From positions 1 to 26,306 of IMG/VR virus record IMGVR_UViG_3300044627_000499: a DNA stretch of 26,306 nucleotides, one strand, 5' to 3'. Shown in pieces: positions 15,394 through 21,991 of the stretch (positions are counted from its first letter, which is position 1; every line of letters begins with the position of its first letter). This stretch comes from a virus. The position numbers and the translations under genes were made by a program. The notes under the pieces are model-generated. The model was given only the letters and a program-made list of their open reading frames with translations. It was not told the DNA's origin and did not search any database.

Positions 15394-16368
15394 TCAAGGT
15401 ATTGCTGATACAAACTGCAACGTAGCTATGACTCCGGGAGACTGTGGAGTGGTAGGGGTAGACCCAGCGGCTATAGTTGCAATACTTATTCCTAAATCAT
15501 CTCCATGCCACATGATCTCCAAGAAATCAGCAGCAGCTAATTGGATCATGTAGTTTAGTCCCGCAATGAGTCGTCCATCTATCCCGCCAGACTCTCTGTG
15601 GATTGTAAAGGCGCTATTGCTATTAGCTATACCTGCTCCAGTAGGGGTAGTTGCGTTCTTTCTAAACCAAACATCAATGTTATGAGCCGCAGTGTCAGTA
15701 TTAATAAACTGAGCGCTGAACTGTAAGTTATATATCCCTGCATTGGTCACAGTGAGCTTAGTTGCCATAGCGCCAGTTAAGGCTCTTGAGGTCACTGTTT
15801 GAGACACAGAGACGGTATACGTCCCTACGCCACCGCTTGTACCTGTTAGCTGGTCAACAACGTAGGTGTTAGCGGTAACCGTGGTTCCTGCTATTAACAT
15901 GCCCGGAAAGACAAGCCCTGTTAACCCAGAGGCTACAGTTAGAACGGTAAGAGCTATTGAGCCTGTGAAGGCAGCAGATCTAGAGCCAACCGATACCCCG
16001 CTAGATATGTCTGTAGCTGCAAGGCGCATCGGGTATTCAGTGGTTACGCTTCCACCAGCTTGATTGGTTGTATCGTAGAACGATCCATAGGGCAGAGTTA
16101 TACCTACCCCCGACCCGGTAAAGTCTCCGCCTACAAAGTGATCCCCAGTAAACGTAGTGCCGTCAAAAGCGCCGCCGGTAAACTGATCCCCTATGAACTC
16201 TCCGCCATAGAAGAAGTCACCCCTGTAAGACTGATTGAAGAGAGGGGCATTAGAGTCTAGTTTATTGAAGTACAGCTCAATCACTCGAATGAGCTGAAGC
16301 ATGTACTCCCTGTCATATTCTGGCTTAGGGTTAGGTAGAGGAGACGCTCTGAATGACACCATTGCCAT
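15394..16368 (-). CDS. virion protein with N-terminal pentapeptide repeats and C1q/TNF-like C-terminus
   Basis: A 324-residue protein. Residues 50-86 form seven consecutive five-residue repeats with Phe in the centre and Gly at fixed spacing (GGEFI, GDQFT, GGAFD, GTTFT, GDHFV, GGDFT), a pattern that fits a right-handed pentapeptide beta-helix. A middle segment (about 110-200) carries the motif LTGTSGGVGTYTVS that is common in phage tail proteins. The C-terminal third (YNLQFSAQF, then DVWFRKNA, then LEIMWHGDD) resembles a C1q/TNF-like jelly-roll trimer domain used in receptor-binding structures. It probably sits on the tail. Its start overlaps the stop of the gp10-like gene (TAATG). Confidence 0.7.
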   Translation of the reverse strand: MAMVSFRASPLPNPKPEYDREYMLQLIRVIELYFNKLDSNAPLFNQSYRGDFFYGGEFIGDQFTGGAFDGTTFTGDHFVGGDFTGSGVGITLPYGSFYDTTNQAGGSVTTEYPMRLAATDISSGVSVGSRSAAFTGSIALTVLTVASGLTGLVFPGMLIAGTTVTANTYVVDQLTGTSGGVGTYTVSVSQTVTSRALTGAMATKLTVTNAGIYNLQFSAQFINTDTAAHNIDVWFRKNATTPTGAGIANSNSAFTIHRESGGIDGRLIAGLNYMIQLAAADFLEIMWHGDDLGISIATIAAGSTPTTPQSPGVIATLQFVSAIP

Positions 16369-18512
16369 TAGCGTTCTCCGTCTGTCCTGCCATCAAGCCT
16401 TGGCGTACCCAATGCCCACTGCGTTCCCAATCCATCAGAGCTAATCTTTAGAGCTAACTGTCTAGCCCTAGCTCTAATAAAGATCTGTTCCGTAAATGTA
16501 TCTACTGTTGTAGAAATGATACTGGCTGAGTCATCTACATCACTAGCAAATGATGATCCCGGAAAGTTCCTAGACTTCATTGTGAAGGTTGCTTCAGGAG
16601 CCGCTGCGGTTGAGTTATCAAATGAGACATCAGGAATGATCCGCTTGATAAGGGTAAATTTATCCCCTTCATTGATATCAAAGTCATTCGACTGGATATA
16701 GGACTCCATAGCGAGTCCATCATCGTCTATGCCATCCTCTTGGTTTAGTAGAGTCCCAATCTGAGTATCAAGGTCTGTATTAACAGACTGCGGATGATCT
16801 CTCAAAGGAGAGTCCAGCCAAGCCGTTCTCTCTATGTTTCCGTAGTACCAGACCTTCTCAAGATGGTTATAGATAACATACTTGTCGTTTGTCTGGCTGT
16901 TTAAACTTGGATACATCCACCAGACTTCATTAAAGCCTTCGTTAGTTCCTGAGATAATTTGCTCGGCTTGATTAAAGTTCATGTCATTAAAGACATAGTT
17001 TCTTAATGTCGTTGGCAATGTATCTACCCGACCAGAGTAAGAATAGAACTTATCTCTACCCATCCAGTAGGTAATGTTGTTAACTGTAGTTACGGCTCTG
17101 CCGCTAAGTATTGATATATTGTCTGCATATTCCTGCAAGGAGAATACGTCTGTTGTTCCTGTGAACTGAAGGGTATACAGATGGGTGTCGGTAAAGACCA
17201 AGATTTCCTGCCTTGTTGCCACTGCCCTTATGATTCTAGATCCTCTAGATACACGCAAGAATCCGGCTGATGTTGACGCACTAACAAGCCAGTTAGATGG
17301 CTCATTTTGGTTCGCCCATCTAATCAGCAATGGATCTAGATCATCTGGGCTTGTTGAGCCGTAAGGAATCGACCCAAAAGATATCAGATGTTTATCATTC
17401 TGCGATATGAGAATCTGCATTGCAGCCACAGGAACTAGGCTTGGATCAAAACCATCGTCTGTTGCCACATCCTGAAGACTTATAGCATGGGTGGCTAATG
17501 AGTCCGTTGGATCTGGAGTAGCTCCTCTAGACCAATAATAAATTGGTCCATTGCGGATATTCATAACTAAGTCATTGTTGAAGTTATCAAACCACCAATC
17601 TCTCTGTTGGGTCAGAACTGGCACTATAGATCCCGAACCCCACCCGCCCCGACCCCATGCTCCTGCACCCCATCCGTAACCATATACCCCAATAGCATCA
17701 CCCGGAGTTATCTCATAACCGGCAACGGTAGCGGCTCCTTGGGCTGATTGAGTGCCTGCGCCTGTTGTGGTGATGTTTATAGCCGCACCACCAAGAGTTA
17801 AAGAGAGTTCGCAGGTTAAGCCAACCGGAGTTATCACATAATACTTTGTGTTAATGACCAGAGGATTTGGCAGGGCAGAGGTTGTGCTTACATACAGAAC
17901 ATTATTAAGAACCGGCGTGTATGTAGTGAATGTAATAACGTCTGATACATTGGCGGTAAAGACGTTAGTTGATGCGTCTACAGAGGTTGCAATAACAGGC
18001 AGACCCGTGTTCGGGTCTTTAGCTGTAATGGTATATTGAGTTCCGCTGACAGCGTTGTCTATCAGATAGTTCTGATTAAGAACTGCAGCGGTCATGTTCC
18101 CACCCAGACCCAATGCTCCAGTGAAGGTTACATAGTTTCCAGTAACAGCAGCATCGGTTGCATCATTAATAGTAAGGGTAGAAGAACCTGCGGTAGCTAC
18201 AAAGGTTGGAGCGCCTGCAACAGAAATATCGGAATAAGGGGTGATGTCGCTGAAATTGCCACCTACCTCAATATAGACCTTTTGATTGGTCCCAAGACCA
18301 AGCATGTTGTCAGAGAAGGTAGTGATCCAGCCCCACATCTGACGGCATGTGCCTAACATAGTGGTGGTGGTATATTTTCTCCACCCGCCTAGCTTCTGTG
18401 GATAGCCTGAGAAGAAACGTACCTTGTCACCATCCCACCAGCCGCCTTCACCAGTGTAATTGGTCTGATCTCGGACGACTCCCGGTCTGAACTGCAGTCT
18501 CTGGAATGCCAT
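16368..18512 (-). CDS. P22 gp10-like tail hub / DNA-stabilisation protein
   Basis: A 714-residue protein. The N-terminus (FRPGVVRDQTNYTGEGGWW then DKVRFFSGYPQKLGGWRKY) and the later blocks YWMGRDKFYSYSGRVDTLP, FNEVWWMYPS and YNHLEKVWYYG belong to a widespread phage family that resembles the packaged-DNA stabilisation protein of P22 (gp10), a tail-hub component that closes the portal. An inserted Thr/Ser-rich Ig-like region covers about residues 100-240. The end is LGTPRLDGRTDGER. No catalytic residues are expected. It is coupled by TAATG to both neighbours. The gp10 relation is by family recall, not alignment; a tail tube role is the alternative. Confidence 0.7.
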   Translation of the reverse strand: MAFQRLQFRPGVVRDQTNYTGEGGWWDGDKVRFFSGYPQKLGGWRKYTTTTMLGTCRQMWGWITTFSDNMLGLGTNQKVYIEVGGNFSDITPYSDISVAGAPTFVATAGSSTLTINDATDAAVTGNYVTFTGALGLGGNMTAAVLNQNYLIDNAVSGTQYTITAKDPNTGLPVIATSVDASTNVFTANVSDVITFTTYTPVLNNVLYVSTTSALPNPLVINTKYYVITPVGLTCELSLTLGGAAINITTTGAGTQSAQGAATVAGYEITPGDAIGVYGYGWGAGAWGRGGWGSGSIVPVLTQQRDWWFDNFNNDLVMNIRNGPIYYWSRGATPDPTDSLATHAISLQDVATDDGFDPSLVPVAAMQILISQNDKHLISFGSIPYGSTSPDDLDPLLIRWANQNEPSNWLVSASTSAGFLRVSRGSRIIRAVATRQEILVFTDTHLYTLQFTGTTDVFSLQEYADNISILSGRAVTTVNNITYWMGRDKFYSYSGRVDTLPTTLRNYVFNDMNFNQAEQIISGTNEGFNEVWWMYPSLNSQTNDKYVIYNHLEKVWYYGNIERTAWLDSPLRDHPQSVNTDLDTQIGTLLNQEDGIDDDGLAMESYIQSNDFDINEGDKFTLIKRIIPDVSFDNSTAAAPEATFTMKSRNFPGSSFASDVDDSASIISTTVDTFTEQIFIRARARQLALKISSDGLGTQWALGTPRLDGRTDGER

Positions 18513-18973
18513 TATGCGTATAATCCCGGTAGGTATACGGTCTTGATATCCTTCCTGACCGCAGTTAATGCTTGGTTTATCAAGCGTTCTGGATTGTATG
18601 ATACATGAACCCAGCCGCTATCAGGGATACCTCTTGTGTAGAACTCCAAGATGACCTGTGTGAACTTAAAATTCTGAGAGATATAAGAGGCAAGATCATA
18701 ATTAGCCATTCCCGGTATCTCTAAATCTGCAGCACATCCAGTCATATGGTCAGAGGTCTTAGAGCCGCCTGTAGCCTCGTTAACAGCCTTACATCTGTAG
18801 CCGCTATTAATCTTAACTCTGCCAAACTTATCTCTAATCGGCTGCAATATCTTCTCGCATAGAACCCGTAGATTCTCTATCTCTGCCTTGGTTGGGATAT
18901 TAGGAATGTTTAAACGAAGGGCAGTCTCGCTCTTGACAAGCTCTTCTAGGGTGAAGTTCTTGGAGAGGTTCAT
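18512..18973 (-). CDS. M15-family zinc D-Ala-D-Ala peptidase (endolysin)
   Basis: A 153-residue enzyme of the Peptidase M15 group that cleaves peptide cross-links in peptidoglycan. It has the sequence KINSGYRCKAVNEATGGSKT, then SDHMTGCAADLE giving zinc ligands His76 and Asp83, and WVHVS giving His123. The N-terminal FTLEELVKSETALRLNIPN is the usual leading segment of these phage enzymes. No signal peptide is seen, so release would depend on the holin. The start overlaps the Rz stop (ATGA at 18970-18973) and the stop overlaps the gp10-like gene. It completes a lysis cassette of holin, Rz/Rz1 and endolysin. Confidence 0.85.
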   Translation of the reverse strand: MNLSKNFTLEELVKSETALRLNIPNIPTKAEIENLRVLCEKILQPIRDKFGRVKINSGYRCKAVNEATGGSKTSDHMTGCAADLEIPGMANYDLASYISQNFKFTQVILEFYTRGIPDSGWVHVSYNPERLINQALTAVRKDIKTVYLPGLYA

Positions 18974-19434
18974 TCTACTAATGCCTGCTTTCTAACCCAG
19001 TCTTGCAACGCCTCTAGCGTTGCTGAGTTCTGGTTGCACGAACTGTAATTGGCTGAGATGGTATCGGCAAGAGTTTCAACGGAGACTGCATCAGCAGTTC
19101 CGGTGGCTTTGGAAAAGGGGTCTGCTGCGGCATCGTGGAACAGCCTGAAATCACCAGACAGAGAAGTAGTAGGAATTTTGGCATTTGTCAGTACCTCGCG
19201 TGACTTGGTTTGTATCTTTGCTACCGTATTTACATACTCTGTGGTCACTTGGTCTGAAATAACGACCTGTTCCTTGATAGCTGCGATGGTGTGTACCTGT
19301 GAGTCGATTACAGCCTGCTGGCACGAACTTACGCCTATTCTGTTACCCAAGTATAGACCGCTACCGAATATCGTCACAGCGATGATTGTAGCGATGGTGA
19401 TTTTGGTAGCCAAGGGAAGCGCCAGCAGAAACAT
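18970..19434 (-). CDS. Rz: Rz-like inner-membrane spanin
   Basis: A 154-residue protein with one N-terminal membrane helix (about residues 11-30) and a periplasmic helical part (40-82). A conserved-looking C-terminal block follows, with GDFRLFHDAA (94-103) and TISANYSSCNQNSATLEALQDW (125-146). This matches Rz i-spanins that fuse inner and outer membranes at the last step of lysis in Gram-negative hosts. AGGGAA precedes the start at about eight bases. It lies just after the holin gene, and the partner lipoprotein Rz1 is encoded within it in another frame, which strongly supports the assignment. Confidence 0.85.
   Translation of the reverse strand: MFLLALPLATKITIATIIAVTIFGSGLYLGNRIGVSSCQQAVIDSQVHTIAAIKEQVVISDQVTTEYVNTVAKIQTKSREVLTNAKIPTTSLSGDFRLFHDAAADPFSKATGTADAVSVETLADTISANYSSCNQNSATLEALQDWVRKQALVE
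19014..19184 (-). CDS. Rz1: nested Rz1-like outer-membrane spanin lipoprotein
   Basis: A complete 56-codon frame lying wholly inside the Rz gene in the +1 frame. It starts at ATG 19184 with GAGG nine bases upstream and ends at a TAG. The product starts MPKFLLLLCLVISGC. This is a short hydrophobic signal followed by the lipobox I-S-G-C with Cys15 as the lipidation site, then a Pro-rich tail (seven Pro between residues 19 and 42). That is the classic Rz1 plan: a small, proline-rich outer-membrane lipoprotein that pairs with Rz. Because a lipobox signal would not arise readily by chance in this position, I consider it a real gene. Confidence 0.85.
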   Translation of the reverse strand: MPKFLLLLCLVISGCSTMPQQTPFPKPPELLMQSPLKLLPIPSQPITVRATRTQQR

Positions 19435-19438
19435 CTTA

Positions 19439-19681
19439 TTATTCCCTATTGATTAGAGCAATCTTCTCCTGCCCTCTGCTGTGCGCTGAAATTCCGATTA
19501 TTGCTCCAAAACTAAGATGAAAGACCCCTGCCCCTTGCAGGGTTAGGGGAGTCCATTGCTCAGGATGAAGCGTTATCCATAATACCGGAAAGACAGCAAA
19601 GTCCAGTATGCATATCAGAAGGTACAGCCATGCAGCGGATGGTCTCCACCGCGTAACAAACCAGCTTACGTTATTAGCCAC
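19439..19681 (-). CDS. holin (two or three membrane spans)
   Basis: An 80-residue protein with a basic, Trp-rich start (WFVTRWRPSAAWLY), a hydrophobic span at about 18-38 (LYLLICILDFAVFPVLWITL), a polar turn, and a second span at about 48-66 (GAGVFHLSFGAIIGISAHS). It ends in the charged tail RGQEKIALINRE. This pattern fits the small phage holins whose C-terminus carries a charged EKI segment. It would permeabilise the inner membrane and release the M15 enzyme. The gene overlaps the preceding small membrane gene by 16 bases and the spanin start follows closely. Confidence 0.75.
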   Translation of the reverse strand: MANNVSWFVTRWRPSAAWLYLLICILDFAVFPVLWITLHPEQWTPLTLQGAGVFHLSFGAIIGISAHSRGQEKIALINRE

Positions 19682-19827
19682 ACCAGAAAGCCGATAATCA
19701 GTATCACTGTCATGCTTCTCTTAGATCTTTTAATTAGGTCTAGAAAGTTATCTGCAACAGGGTCAGCCTTTACAATAACCTCATCAACCTTGCCCACTAC
19801 CTTCTGAGCTTTGTCTTTAATTTTCAT
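19666..19827 (-). CDS. small C-terminal membrane-anchored peptide of the lysis cassette
   Basis: A 53-residue protein. Residues 1-36 are charged and helical (KIKDKAQKVVGKVDEVIVKA), and residues 37-53 form one membrane helix (MTVILIIGFLVWLIT) after an RSKRS stretch. I chose ATG 19827 with AGGG upstream over a GTG at 19860 that would overlap the previous gene. Its position before the holin suggests an antiholin, a second holin or another membrane accessory, but no family was recognised. Confidence 0.6.
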   Translation of the reverse strand: MKIKDKAQKVVGKVDEVIVKADPVADNFLDLIKRSKRSMTVILIIGFLVWLIT

Positions 19828-19835
19828 TATATACC

Positions 19836-20105
19836 CTATGGAGTAGACCAGAATTTCCACGCCGATCCTGTATATACCTCTAAAGCGCCATAGCTAGTAT
19901 TAAATCTAACCGCGCCAGTTGCAGGTGATACAGGTCTTTGTGCTGTTGTACCTGTTGGAAATTGAGTATATGAAGTAGCAGACATAGTGACTGCACCAGC
20001 AACGCCTACTGTACTAGATGCAGTGACTGCTCCAGTAACGCTTAGTGTTCCAGTATTTGTATTTCCCGGAGTGGTAATTCCGGTTGTCCCGTCAAAGATA
20101 ATCAT
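19836..20105 (-). CDS. short tail-fibre module, truncated paralogue of the glycine-rich adhesin N-terminus
   Basis: An 89-residue protein starting at ATG 20105, one base after the stop of the upstream gene. It is nearly collinear with the first 88 residues of the 356-residue adhesin: IDGTLGITTPGETNTG is paralleled by FDGTTGITTPGNTNTG, both have LSVTGAVTASST, and both end in G-T-T-A-Q-R-P and RFNTSYGA-E-Y-[ST]-G-x-A-W. By eye about 60 of 83 aligned residues are identical. It lacks the glycine-rich domain. Probably a small fibre or fibre-tip component, or a remnant of gene duplication. An in-frame start further upstream would overlap the adhesin gene and is less likely. Confidence 0.65.
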   Translation of the reverse strand: MIIFDGTTGITTPGNTNTGTLSVTGAVTASSTVGVAGAVTMSATSYTQFPTGTTAQRPVSPATGAVRFNTSYGALEVYTGSAWKFWSTP

Positions 20106-20106
20106 A

Positions 20107-21177
20107 CTAAGCCCAAGATACTGTACCAGTACCGGCAGTAATTGTTGTGACCTTATACCCGCCAGCGGTTGCTGTTGTACCTGTAAGCCCTGCGCTGATA
20201 GTGATTGTAAATGTGTCCAGATATTTAAGGACAACTACACCTGATCCTCCAGCGTAAGCAACTGCCGTAGGGTATCCAGCTCCACCACCACCGCCGCCTC
20301 TATTAGCAGTTCCGGGGGTTCCGGCTGAATTAGATGATGCGTTTCCACCAACACCTGATCCTCCAGCTCCACCAGTTGTTTTTGAATTACTTCCACCGCC
20401 GCCGCCACCAGAATAGTAAAATCCAGTAATTGCATTTAATGTTCCAGCTCCACCAGCGCCACCAATATCAGAGGCTCCACCACCACCTACAGCAGATGAT
20501 CCGCCACCACCGCCACCGCCTTGAGGACTGCCTGAACTTGAAGCACCGCCATTAGACCCCTGCGATGGTGTTGTAGATGGAGTATTCCCAGCACCTCCAG
20601 CCCCACCTAAGTGAGTTCCACCACCACCAGAACCGCCAGTAGCTCCAGCCCCACTTGACGCTCCACCACCACCGCCGCCTGTTGCTGTTATTGTAGAAAA
20701 TACAGAATTTGTGCCGTTCCCACCAGCAAGACTTTCCGCTGCAACTACCCCTCCAGTGCCAACTGTAACTGTATATGACGAACCATACGTTGCCAAAAAT
20801 CCTGCGGCAGCTAAGTAACCACCAGCACCCCCGCCACCACCAGTAGATGCTCTTGTAGCCCCAGCGCCGCCACCAGCTACCACTATGTATTCAACACTCA
20901 CTGTAGGCGCTGTACTTGTGAACACCCAAGCCGTACCTGAGTAAGTCTCAATAGCGCCATAGCTAGTGTTAAATCTAGTCATACCCGCTGCTGGGCTTCC
21001 GGGTCTTTGCGCCGTAGTGCCACTAGGCAGCGTTGCAGAGGACGTAGCACTCATTGTTAACACGCCAGTAACACCCATTGTACTGGACGCAGTAACCGCA
21101 CCAGTTACACTCAATGCCCCAGTATTAGTCTCTCCGGGGGTGGTAATTCCAAGTGTGCCATCTATGACAATAGCCAT
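20107..21177 (-). CDS. tail adhesin with polyglycine-type domain
   Basis: A 356-residue protein. Residues 1-90 are a beta-rich fibre module that ends in the common phage motif GTTAQRPGSP...RFNTSYGAIETYSGTAW. Residues about 95-318 start with VEYIVVAGGG, consist of many Gly runs (GGGGG to GGGGGGG) separated by short Ser/Ala/Thr loops, and close with GSGVVVLKYL. This is the layout of glycine-rich tail adhesins, of which the hyperdistal gp38 of phage S16 (polyglycine-II sandwich) is the described example. A short C-terminal beta module follows. Likely role: receptor recognition at the fibre tip. AAGGAAA supports the start. Confidence 0.75.
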   Translation of the reverse strand: MAIVIDGTLGITTPGETNTGALSVTGAVTASSTMGVTGVLTMSATSSATLPSGTTAQRPGSPAAGMTRFNTSYGAIETYSGTAWVFTSTAPTVSVEYIVVAGGGAGATRASTGGGGGAGGYLAAAGFLATYGSSYTVTVGTGGVVAAESLAGGNGTNSVFSTITATGGGGGGASSGAGATGGSGGGGTHLGGAGGAGNTPSTTPSQGSNGGASSSGSPQGGGGGGGSSAVGGGGASDIGGAGGAGTLNAITGFYYSGGGGGGSNSKTTGGAGGSGVGGNASSNSAGTPGTANRGGGGGGAGYPTAVAYAGGSGVVVLKYLDTFTITISAGLTGTTATAGGYKVTTITAGTGTVSWA

Positions 21178-21186
21178 GTTATTTCC

Positions 21187-21615
21187 TTATACTGTAGGTG
21201 GTACTACCAAGTCTGCTGCTGAAGGTACTGCGTTTGCCCAAACCCATTCTTCTGTAGGTGCAGTTGCCCAGACTAAGTTACCAGCTACTGGAGTAACAGC
21301 AATCTTACGAACCTCACTACGATATGCAATGAACGCATTTTGATTAGCTAGGTAGGGGTCATTAATTGGATTAGCTACATCAGGTATCGTAGTCCAATCA
21401 CTTGCACTTAGTAGACCAGATGCCGTAGCTTTGTTCTGTTCTGCTGTCTGGACATAGAATTCAGGATACCCTGCTGAGTCAGCAACAATAATCAAGCCCT
21501 CTGCTGTACCTGCTATTAGCTCTTGGTAACGCTCGTCAGTGATTTCAACTGCATCAGATGGAGTATCAGAACCTGCTGTGTAAAAACAATTGGTAGAACC
21601 TGCGTAGAAGTACAT
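21187..21615 (-). CDS. tail fibre assembly protein (Caudo_TAP-like plus APC-like domain)
   Basis: A 142-residue protein starting at ATG 21615 behind AAGGAGA. The start YFYAGSTNCFY, then AVEITDERYQELIAG and GLIIVADSAGYPEF, match tail fibre assembly proteins of the Caudo_TAP group. The second half, with ATASGLLSASDWTTI then NQNAFIAYRSEVRKIAV and PTEEW, matches the phage tail assembly chaperone (APC) domain. The same APC domain is repeated in the preceding gene with nearly identical DNA. The protein likely helps fibre folding or attachment. Longer starts would overlap the upstream gene and lack a ribosome binding site. Confidence 0.75.
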   Translation of the reverse strand: MYFYAGSTNCFYTAGSDTPSDAVEITDERYQELIAGTAEGLIIVADSAGYPEFYVQTAEQNKATASGLLSASDWTTIPDVANPINDPYLANQNAFIAYRSEVRKIAVTPVAGNLVWATAPTEEWVWANAVPSAADLVVPPTV

Positions 21616-21823
21616 ATTATTCTCCTTGTAGCCAAACTTCTGTTGGCGGTGTAGGCCAGACCACTTCACCAGCCGGTGGGTAGACAGCAATAGCCCTGAT
21701 TACGTTACGGTAGGCTATGAATTCACTTTGGTTGGCTAGATATGGATTGTTTGTAGGACTAGCAACGTCTGCGATGGTTGTCCAGTCAGTTGCACTTAGT
21801 AGACCAGATGCCGTGGCTTTGTT
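21402..21823. repeat. near-identical 34-bp direct repeat in two chaperone-like genes
   Basis: Copies at 21402-21435 and 21790-21823 (starting ttgcacttagtagaccagat) differ at one base. They encode the core of the APC-type domain in two adjacent genes and indicate a recent duplication or ongoing gene conversion. Confidence 0.8.
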
Positions 21824-21991
21824 AGCTGCTTTGCTATCGGCTTCTTGCGTAGGTATCCATAGAGCATCAAGTTCAGCTTGTGTTGGCTTTGGAGTGGAGT
21901 CGAGCCAGTCTAAGCCTTCGTAGGAATCACCGTTGAGCGTCCACTGAGTGCCGGGATAGTTAAGAATAAGTATTGCGCTATAGTCGATCAT
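21617..21991 (-). CDS. XkdW-like / tail assembly chaperone protein
   Basis: A 124-residue protein. The N-terminal 45 residues (YSAILILNYPGTQWTLNGDS, then LDWLDSTPKPTQAELDALW) follow the XkdW-like pattern found beside fibre genes. The C-terminal part (KATASGLLSATDWTTIADV, then NQSEFIAYRNVIRAIAV and PTEVWLQGE) is an APC-type chaperone domain shared with the next gene. The start overlaps the previous stop (ATGA at 21988-21991). Probably a chaperone or small structural partner of the fibres. Confidence 0.7.
   Translation of the reverse strand: MIDYSAILILNYPGTQWTLNGDSYEGLDWLDSTPKPTQAELDALWIPTQEADSKAANKATASGLLSATDWTTIADVASPTNNPYLANQSEFIAYRNVIRAIAVYPPAGEVVWPTPPTEVWLQGE

Larger units (their letters stand above)
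610..18915. repeat. dispersed palindrome GTTTAAAC, 11 exact copies
   Basis: Exact copies begin at 610, 2309, 3636, 3962, 5264, 7446, 8112, 9066, 13005, 16899 and 18908. Further one-base variants ending in T, A or G begin at 951, 3347, 5708, 5786, 5988, 7683, 8643, 8784, 8868, 10002, 14093 and 24411, and variants with a changed first base include 15385 and 22863. They lie in coding sequence on both operons. An 8-bp palindrome is expected about 0.4 times in a window of this size under equal base use. Confidence 0.75.

Noticed and set aside
19526-19542. CCCTGC-CCCTT-GCAGGG hairpin in the holin gene
   Set aside because: Six-base stem inside coding sequence with no T-run on either strand; not a convincing terminator.
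19826-19831. TATAAT-like box on the minus strand just at the small membrane gene start
   Set aside because: It overlaps the start codon region and has no convincing -35 element at the right distance.
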